Shown here piece after piece: positions 57,722 through 64,000 of a DNA stretch of 64,000 nt. The stretch is from Bretschneidera sinensis (taxonomy: Eukaryota; Streptophyta; Magnoliopsida; Brassicales; Akaniaceae). A program made the position numbers and the translations under genes. The DNA is taken from assembly GCA_023935145.1 (NCBI GenBank), contig CM043702.1, positions 101,380,588-101,444,587 of the forward strand, read 5' to 3'. The notes below the pieces were generated by a model. It was given only the letters and a program-made list of their open reading frames with translations, had not been told where the DNA came from and made no database searches. Positions within the stretch are counted from its first letter, which is position 1. Every line of letters starts with the position of its first letter.

Positions 57722-58629
57722 TGTTGGAAATCACCTTCAAGACGCCCAGGTGCTGATCTTCCAAACACCAAAGTCTAGAATGACTTGTAATGAACAGAAA
57801 CAAAACCAATCAAAGAAAGAACACAAGCAATTGTTATCGATGTTCGGCAAATGCCTATGTCCCCGTGAGCTACTCCGAGCTCTCTACACTAAATCAATGA
57901 GTTCGTATAATTACAGCAACACCTCCTTAAGAACCTTCTTATTCTTGATACATGAAAGAAGAGAAAAGAGAGAGATAAGAACTAAGTGTTTCCTTGGAAT
58001 TTTCCCCAAGAAAATTCCAATTAGAAAGCCCTTGAACCCCTCTTCTTGTATGCTCTCTCTCAATCCCAACCACTCTTAAATGAGATCTATTCTAGTGCCT
58101 CTCTTGTGTTTTCTGTCTTTGCACTTTCACACTTGCACTTGAATTCTCTTGTATGATGATGATCTCTCTTTGATTGAAGCTAGATGACCCTTTATATAGT
58201 GCACCAATTTCTTGAACCAATCTTTGAGATCAATCTCAACCCTTAGATCTCAAGAACCAAAGACCCTTGGCTCTCTAAGAGTCTAACTGAACCTATGGTT
58301 TTAAGCAAGTCCCTCACACCATCACAAGGTGCTGATTAAATGGTGTCAGGTGTGCCTTCGTGTTACGGCTCAGAACAGGGCATGCTGCGGCTCAGACAGG
58401 GGAGACTTCCTGCCTTGCTGGAGGCCATGGCTTGGGTAGGCTGTGTTGCAATGCACAGGGCCATGCTGTGACATGCACACCTTAAGCCATGGTGCACACG
58501 ACCATCCTCAACTTCTGGACTTTCTGTTGGCCGCGGCGCACACTCCTTGTGTTGCGGGGCCAAGGCCTGACGCTGAAACTATTGAACCTTCATTCTTCCA
58601 ACCGTTTAATCCTTAGAAAAATACCAACA
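57722..58629 (-). repeat. 5' LTR of F copy 2
   Basis: TGTTGG to CCAACA, 908 bp. TATA in minus sense at 58191-58199. It has a hairpin with 11-bp arms 57994-58004 and 58010-58020 (TTGGAATTTTC and its complement), lying in the transcribed part of the LTR. Confidence 0.92.
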
Positions 58630-59744
58630 ACTGGGAAGAGAAAGGAAACTTTTTAAGGTGAAAGCGTGAAGAGGAAATGTAGTTTTAACAAAGCAAAAAG
58701 GAAGAGAAAGACTTCTTTTTTGGTGGTTGTTGAAAAATGTGTAATCTTGAAGTGTTATGCTGGTTTTAACAAAGTAAGAAAAATGTGGAGGATTTCTCCT
58801 TTTTTGTGGCTAGCCATGGGGAAGAGAAAGGGGGAATTTTGAGGTGGTGAAGTGGACTTTTGACACATAGGAAATAGTGGAAGCTAACAAAAGAAATGCC
58901 CATTTAACCAAGCAAAAAAATATAATAAAATAAAAATTACAGTTTTTTCATCTTATGGGCTTCTGTTTTTGTAGAAAAATATACTATTTTTTTAGGTTGA
59001 AAAAGATGGTTTCATGCACATGGCTGGTCACATGGAGGAGGGAAAGAGTGCAGTTTTCTATGTGGTAAAGTACTTTTTTTTTTTTTAAGGAGAAGTGGTG
59101 TTCTTTATGGAGGAAATATGTACTTTGACTCATGGGAAAGGGTGGAAACTAAAGAAGGGAGTGTGCAATTAACAAGGTAAAAGTAAGAGGAATATTTATC
59201 TTTTTAAACACTCACCTGGTTGGTCACATGAAGGGGAGAGAACGAAATATTTTTTTTATTTGAAAAAAAAGAGCTTGTCTTGAAAAGTGAAACCACTCAA
59301 AAGGTGCCAAGTGCTGGGTGAAATTGAAAATTCACTCACAAAATTGGATGGTCTTCTTAGGCTTAGATTTTGGGCTAGCAAGAATCAAATGGGCTTTAGT
59401 GCATTTTTGTTTAGACATATCAATTTTTCTTCTCATGTATTTAATCATCTTAAGATTATTAATTTAACATCATTATTTACCTCATTATAAGGTTCATATC
59501 ATATAATCGATCAATTAAATCAATTTTTATCATATCATATTGTCATATTTCTTTCTCGTCATATTTGTCTTTCTGTGAGACTCATTTTTCTATCAATAAA
59601 TTCGCAATCAAGAATGATACTTTAGCATCTCAAGTAATAATAATCAATATTTAAAACAAATGCAATGGATGAATTTAAATTATCACATCATTTCATATTA
59701 TCATTTGGGAACGCCTTCCCATATGTCGACATGTTTCAGCTTAA

Positions 59745-60028
59745 ACTGACTACCTTCCCGGTTCTTTTAATTTCATTTAGACCGACTGCTTTCCTAGTTA
59801 TTTTATTTTCATTTAGACCGACTGCCTTCCCGGTTCTTTTATTTTCATTTAGACCGGTTGCCTGTCTGGTTCTTTTATTTTTAGTTAGGTTGGCTGCCTT
59901 CTTGGTTATTTTCTTTTTATTTAGACCAACTGTCTTCTCGGTTCTTTTATTTTCATTTAGATCGGATGCTTTCCCGGTTCTTTTATTCTCATTTAGACCA
60001 GCCACCTTCCCGGTTCTTTTTATTTCAT
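59745..60028 (-). repeat. 36-bp minisatellite in E LTR, 7-8 units
   Basis: Units read CGGTTCTTTTATTTTCATTT then AGACCGACTGCCTTCC on the plus strand. Unit length is exactly 36 bp throughout, so a frame stays open on both strands. Confidence 0.85.
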
Positions 60029-60590
60029 GCATATGAACACTAATATGAAATATACATATGAGCAATAATATAAAAACAAGCATACATTCAAGCATTCAAT
60101 TTAGCTATCCAACTCTTTCTCAAAATTATTATTTTTATCATATTCATTAAATTATCTCTTCATATATCATATCAAATTATCAATTATAGCTTGTCAAGAA
60201 TTTCATTTATCCTTTCATTATATATATTTCATCAACTCATTATTTCAATAATATTACTTCTCATATAATAAATTTTTTAACATATCAATTATTCGTATAA
60301 TATCAATCAACCAACTTTCACATATCATCGAGTCATAGTTCAATAATTAATTCAAATATCATCGCTTTATATTTCATATTTATCTCAATCAGTAAAAGTA
60401 AATCTAACTCACCACCTAACACTTAAGCTACCTGTGGGTCACCTTCTTGCATTTTCTGCTATTTTTAGTAATTTCACTCGATTATTGATCGTCAACACCT
60501 TACATAATATTTATATTAAAAATTCTAATTTATTCTTCAATTCTTCCATAATTCGTACCCTTTAAATTTTTACATCAAATTCCGGGTGAT

Positions 60591-60766
60591 TTGATGTATG
60601 CATAATTTCAAAAAATAAAATTCGCATTATTATCTTTTGTTTTTCTTAAAGCTTTCCTCGAATCTCTTTAAAATTCTTTTGATGTATGCATAATTTCAAA
60701 AAATAAAATTCGCATTATTACCTTTTGTTTTTCTTAAAGCTTTCCTCGAATCTCTTTAAAATTCTC
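60591..60766. repeat. 88-bp tandem duplication
   Basis: GATGTATGCATAATTTC starts at 60593 and again at 60681; the two units differ at about one base. This is a recent duplication inside E's LTR. Confidence 0.9.
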
Positions 60767-61219
60767 CGATAAACTTCTTCAAAATTTCAATCTTTCAACC
60801 TTTCTTTGAATTCCCAGGTGTTTAAAGAAAGAGAGTAATTTGAATTGAAGAAAGAAAGAAACCAAACGGGATTTGGTAAAAAAAATCAAAATAAAACAAA
60901 AACTATATATATATGCATATATATTCAAAACCACCCTCAAAAATTTGGTTATCAAAAATGAAATCATTATAGGTTTTGTAACTTACACCTGGGCTAAGCG
61001 TCCAGGTGTATCACCATTGTTTCTCTCCTCTTTTTTTCCCTTTTTTTTCTTTTTTTTTCCTTTCTATGTTACAACGTCCATGTCCCTTTTCTTTTTATTT
61101 GACAGCGTCTAGGTCCCTTTTTTTTCATAATAGTAAATCTTTCATATATATTATTTTAACTCCATATAACATCTATCAAATTACTTCTTTACCCTTACTT
61201 TAAGAACACGGGTATTACA

Positions 61220-61233
61220 ATTCTACCCACCTT
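61220..61233 (-). promoter_or_regulatory. Polypurine tract of E
   Basis: Minus strand AAGGTGGGTAGAAT next to the LTR start at 61219. Confidence 0.6.
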
Positions 61234-62397
61234 ATAAAAATTTCATCCCCAAAATTTCCTTACCAAACTCAATAAACAATTGTGGAGAATATTTCTTCAT
61301 AGTTGTCTCACACTCTCACATAATCTCTTCAACATCTTTATTCCACCACACAACTTAAACTAATGGAATTACTTTGTTACACAAGACTTGTTCTTTTCTG
61401 TCTAAAATTTTCACTGGTACTTGTATAAAAGTCAAATCTTCTTGGATTTCTATAGCTTGGCTCAAAGAGATTCATCATGTAAGCACTTTCCCAAAAGTGA
61501 AATGTGAAATACGTTATGTAACTGCTTCAACTCTAGAGGCAAATCCAAGCTATACACAATTAGCCCAACTTTCTCAATAACCTCATAAGGTCCCATATAC
61601 TTCTGACTCAAATTTCCCTCTTTTTTTTTTACCCTCAATACACCCTTCCACAGAAATATCTACAAAAATACCCAATTACCAACCTGAAACTCAAGAGGTC
61701 GTTTCCTATTATCAGCATATCCCTTATTCCTGTTCAGTGCTGCTCAAAGGTTCTTTCAAACCATTTTAATCCTCTTAATAGTCAAATCTATCATTTTTGG
61801 ACCAAATAACTTTCTTTCTCCAACTTCTTTCTAAAATACTGGAGTTCTACACCTTATACAATATAAAGCCTCAAATGGTTCCATCCCAATACTAATTTGA
61901 TACTGATTATTGTATGCAATTCGATCAAAGGTAAATAAGCATCCTAGCTCACTAAGAAACTTAATACACTTGCCCTCATCATATCTTCTAGTATTCTAAT
62001 GATTCTCTCTATCTGTCCATCAGTTTGAGGATGAAAAGTTGTACTAAATTATAACTGCGTACCCATAGTTCCCTGAAAACCCTTCCAAAACTAAGATGAA
62101 AATCTAGCATCTCTATTTGACTCCATGCTCAATGGTACTCCAATTAGTTTTAATTGGAAGAAATTGAGATGACTGAGAAAGTCTATCTACTATCATTCAC
62201 GGTGTATTGTGACCTCTCTGGGTATGTTAAAATCCAGAAACAAAATCCATACTCACATTTTTCTATAGTCATTCAAAAACAGGAAGAGGTTGTAGTAAGC
62301 CTCTCGGATGTTTATTCTCTAACTTCAATTGCTGACAAACCAAACATCTAGAAATATATTCAGCTACATCTCTTTTCAATCTTGACCACCAGTAATT
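61234..62397 (-). pseudogene. E integrase and pol C-terminus
   Basis: Minus translation in pieces: ISRCLVCQQLKLENKHP (zinc domain, 62310-62360), a core with many stops (61890-62250), then the tail WVFLKISV-like wording near 61640 and TMKKYSPQLFIEFGKE near 61250-61300. No long frame survives. Confidence 0.65.
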
Positions 62398-62874
62398 CTA
62401 TCTCAATCCTCTATACATCTCATTTTTGCTCGGGGGAATCGAATATACATCATCATGTGCTTTTCTCAATATCTCCTTTCTCAACTCAGCATCCTTGGGA
62501 ACACAAATCCTATGTTCCAATACCAAGATACCCTCATTTCTAATTTTGAACTCATATTGCTTTCTTCTAAGCACTTCCTGCTTAATCTTTTCTATCTCTT
62601 CATCTCTACCTTGCATCTCTAACAAGCATTTTACTATGGTTGATTGTGCAACCATATTTGCTAATAATGATCCTTTATCACTAATATTCAACTCTATTCT
62701 TATCTCTCTTAAATCTATCATCAATTTCACATCATGACTCTCTACAGCAGTTAATCTTCCTGTAGATTTTATACTCAATGCATTAGCTACCACCTTTACC
62801 TTTTCTAGATGATAGTGAATTATACAATCATAATCATTAATCAACTCAATCCACCTCTTATGTCTTAAATTCAA
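62398..62874 (-). pseudogene. E RNase H-integrase linker
   Basis: 158-codon frame: NLRHKRWIELINDYDCIIHY (end of RNase H), VVANALSIKS, and LRKEILRKAHDDVYSIPPSKNEMYRGLR at the end (given here in parts: KAHDDVYSIPPSK, the HH half of the integrase zinc domain). The stop follows where the family has W. Confidence 0.78.
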
Positions 62875-62892
62875 CTCTCTTTAGGTACGTAA

Positions 62893-63174
62893 CTATGTCA
62901 AACTCTTGTGATCAGTAAATATCTCACAAGTGATTCTATACAGATAAGGTCTCCAAATCTTCAAGGCAAATACTATGGCAGCTAACTCTAAGTCATGGGT
63001 AGGGTAAGTTCTCTCATGATTCCTCAATTGCCTCAAAGCATATGCCATTACCTTCCCATTTTGCATCAACACACATCCCAACTCTTGATGGGATGCATCA
63101 TTATACACCACAAGTCCTTCATCACTAAAAGAAAACACCAACACTAGAGCAGTAGTTAATTTCTCCTTCAACAA
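62893..63174 (-). pseudogene. E RNase H
   Basis: [20 protein letters not shown] with the first Asp, [19 protein letters not shown] with the Glu, and [11 protein letters not shown] with the second Asp. It is separated from the RT frame by a stop at 63175 and from the linker by stops at 62880-62892. Confidence 0.82.
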
Positions 63175-63804
63175 CTAAACACTATTCTCACACTCCTTAG
63201 ACCATATAAACTTCATATATTTCCTAGTCAAGCTAGTCAAAGGTGTAACAATCACAGAAAAGTTCTGAATGAATCTTCTGTAATAACTGGCCAATCCCAA
63301 GAAGCTTATAATATCAATCACATTAGTTTGTCTCTCCCAATTCAACACTACCTCTACCATTTGTGGATCAATTGCTATACCATCTCCATATACTACATAC
63401 CCTAAGAAATTCATTTCATTCAGCCAAAATTCACATTTAGAAAATTTAGCATACAATCTCCCACTCCTCAGAATCTTCAACACCATTTCTAAATTCCTTA
63501 TATGTTGTTCTTCATTCATAGAATATACTAGATTGTCATCAATAAATACAACCATAAACTTATTAAGATATAGTTTAAACACTCTATTCATTAATTCCAT
63601 TAATGTTGCTGGAGAATAAGTCAACCCAAATGGTATCAAAAGAAACTCTTGGGGACTATAACATGCCCTAAAAGCAGTCTTAGGCACGTTTCCTTCTTTT
63701 TGTCTAAATTGGTGATAACTTGATATTAGGTCTATCTTAGAAAATACCCTTGCTCCCTACAACTTCTCAAATAAATCATCTATCCTAGGTAGGGGATATT
63801 TGTT
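63175..63804 (-). pseudogene. E reverse transcriptase
   Basis: Frame 63175-63687 covers palm and thumb: FRACYSPQEFLLIPFGLTYS, VVFIDDNLVYS (IDD catalytic box, where IDDIL is usual), CEFWLNEMNFLGYVV, FLGLASYYRRFIQNFS. Upstream, 63690-63804 reads [13 protein letters not shown] and KIDLISSYHQF in another frame. The RT is cut at 63804. Confidence 0.82.
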
Positions 63805-64000
63805 TGTTGGTATTTGTTTAAGGTTTAAACATGTCTAAACATGGTTCAAATATGGTTAATGTCTAAAACAAGGTTGGAAGATTAAAATAAAACATGTTAA
63901 AGGAGTGCACACATGTGTGTGCATCCATTTGGGTGTGTGTGCACACCCCTAAACAACAAAGCAAAGTAGTGTGCACTGTTGTGTGAAGGGCAGCATCAGT
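63805..64000 (+). repeat. Possible LTR start of another insertion
   Basis: TGTTGGTATTTG begins exactly where the RT of E stops matching. The rest has repeated AAACATG words (63837-63893) and GTGTGTGCAC words (63905-63950). No partner LTR is in view. Confidence 0.35.

Larger units (their letters stand above)
52610..58629 (-). mobile_element. Family F copia retrotransposon, copy 2 (complete length)
   Basis: Two LTRs, PBS, PPT, gag, protease, integrase, RT and RNase H in copia order on the minus strand, 6.0 kb, TSD ACTGG. All genes have stops or shifts, and the LTRs differ at many positions, so the insertion is old. Confidence 0.93.
52585..59411 (-). repeat. Inverted Tat U3 fragment, second copy, interrupted by F copy 2
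   Basis: 52585-52609 and 58630-59411 join (sharing ACTGG) into the same sequence as 22913-23800: CTTAATTTCTAAATG, CCAGTCACTGG, GAAGAGAAAGG, and so on to GGGCTTTAGTGCATTTT. It is the inverted start of a Tat LTR lacking its TATA and R-U5 parts. Confidence 0.8.
59411..61219 (-). repeat. 3' LTR of E, 3' end truncated
   Basis: The 5' end in minus sense is TGTAATACCCG at 61219, matching D's TGTAATAC. It is followed by the AAGTAAGGGTAAAGAAGTAATTT wording shared with 30060-30090. It contains an (AT)n run (60905-60928), a GCGTCCAGGTG motif, and the minisatellite. On the plus strand the minisatellite gives an artificial open frame (59665-60036). Confidence 0.82.
59411..63804 (-). mobile_element. Element E: chromovirus-like gypsy retrotransposon, D family, 3' part
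   Basis: Minus-strand pol (61234-63804) followed by its 3' LTR (59411-61219). The left end lacks the last 450 bp of the LTR and abuts the Tat U3 fragment at 59411. The right end stops inside the RT, at 63804. Confidence 0.8.

Noticed and set aside
58363..58563. GC-richer 66-codon frame in F copy 2 LTR
   Set aside because: Inside an LTR with no counterpart frame in the other two LTRs.
59665..60036. 123-codon plus-strand frame with repeating FPVLLFSFRP, looking like a membrane protein
   Set aside because: It is the 36-bp minisatellite of an LTR read through; the minus strand is open too, and the same repeat lies in D's LTRs without this frame being kept.
1..64000. Host protein-coding, tRNA or rRNA genes
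   Set aside because: All coherent protein motifs found belong to retrotransposons or their accessory ORFs. No intron-exon gene structure or cloverleaf was recognised by eye; a short or unusual gene could be missed.

Overview
This window looks like an AT-rich intergenic block of a flowering plant genome, probably a eudicot. I see no host gene, tRNA or rRNA. Almost all recognisable sequence is LTR retrotransposons and their remains: Ty1/copia (SIRE/Maximus-like and TNT1-like) and Ty3/gypsy (Tat/Ogre-like, chromovirus/Del-like, and a gag-only Athila/Tat-like element). Every coding region is broken by stops, frameshifts or deletions, so nothing here looks autonomous today. Family names rest on protein motifs and primer-binding sites read by eye. 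Boundaries rest on TG..CA ends, target-site duplications (TSDs) and repeat pairing.

Layout, left half. 1-3417: 5' part of a minus-strand copia element (family F, copy 1) with LTR, PBS, gag, protease and integrase remains. 3418-5367: mostly unassigned, with a 380-bp tandem duplication of a gag-like relic. 5368-5770: inverted Tat LTR fragment. 5930-6472 and 22512-22645: two halves of one copia integrase relic (A), split by B, a 16-kb SIRE-like element (6473-22511, TSD GTTTG). B has gag, a His/Tyr/Asn/Pro-rich linker, protease, integrase, RT, RNase H and a third ORF downstream of pol. B is itself split inside its integrase by C (10263-16083, minus, TSD AGACT), an LTR element with gag but no pol. 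Thus A contains B, and B contains C.

Middle. 22690-25130: Tat LTR fragments, one inverted, and a 1.1-kb spacer with a minisatellite. 25131-43000: a Tat/Ogre-like element (T1) with a 2.8-kb LTR, PBS, tandem-repeat leader, gag start, RT, two RNase H domains, integrase and an antisense plant-mobile-domain ORF after pol. Its RT is split beside the catalytic aspartates by D, a chromovirus-like element (30047-38720). 43425-44060: minisatellite. 44080-48420: minus-strand copia relics (G, H).

Right. 48429-52584: a second Tat LTR (T2) with PBS and leader. 52585-59411: an inverted Tat U3 fragment split by F copy 2 (52610-58629, TSD ACTGG). 59411-63804: minus-strand chromovirus-like element E, same family as D. 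63805-64000: possible start of one more insertion.

The most interesting signals are in element B. Its LTRs hold tandem 21-bp units that each fold into a hairpin with a GNRA loop. Its LTRs and one internal site also carry arrays of the palindrome CCAGTCGACTGG. The internal array sits directly before a TATA box and the third ORF, as if the LTR promoter layout had been reused inside the element.
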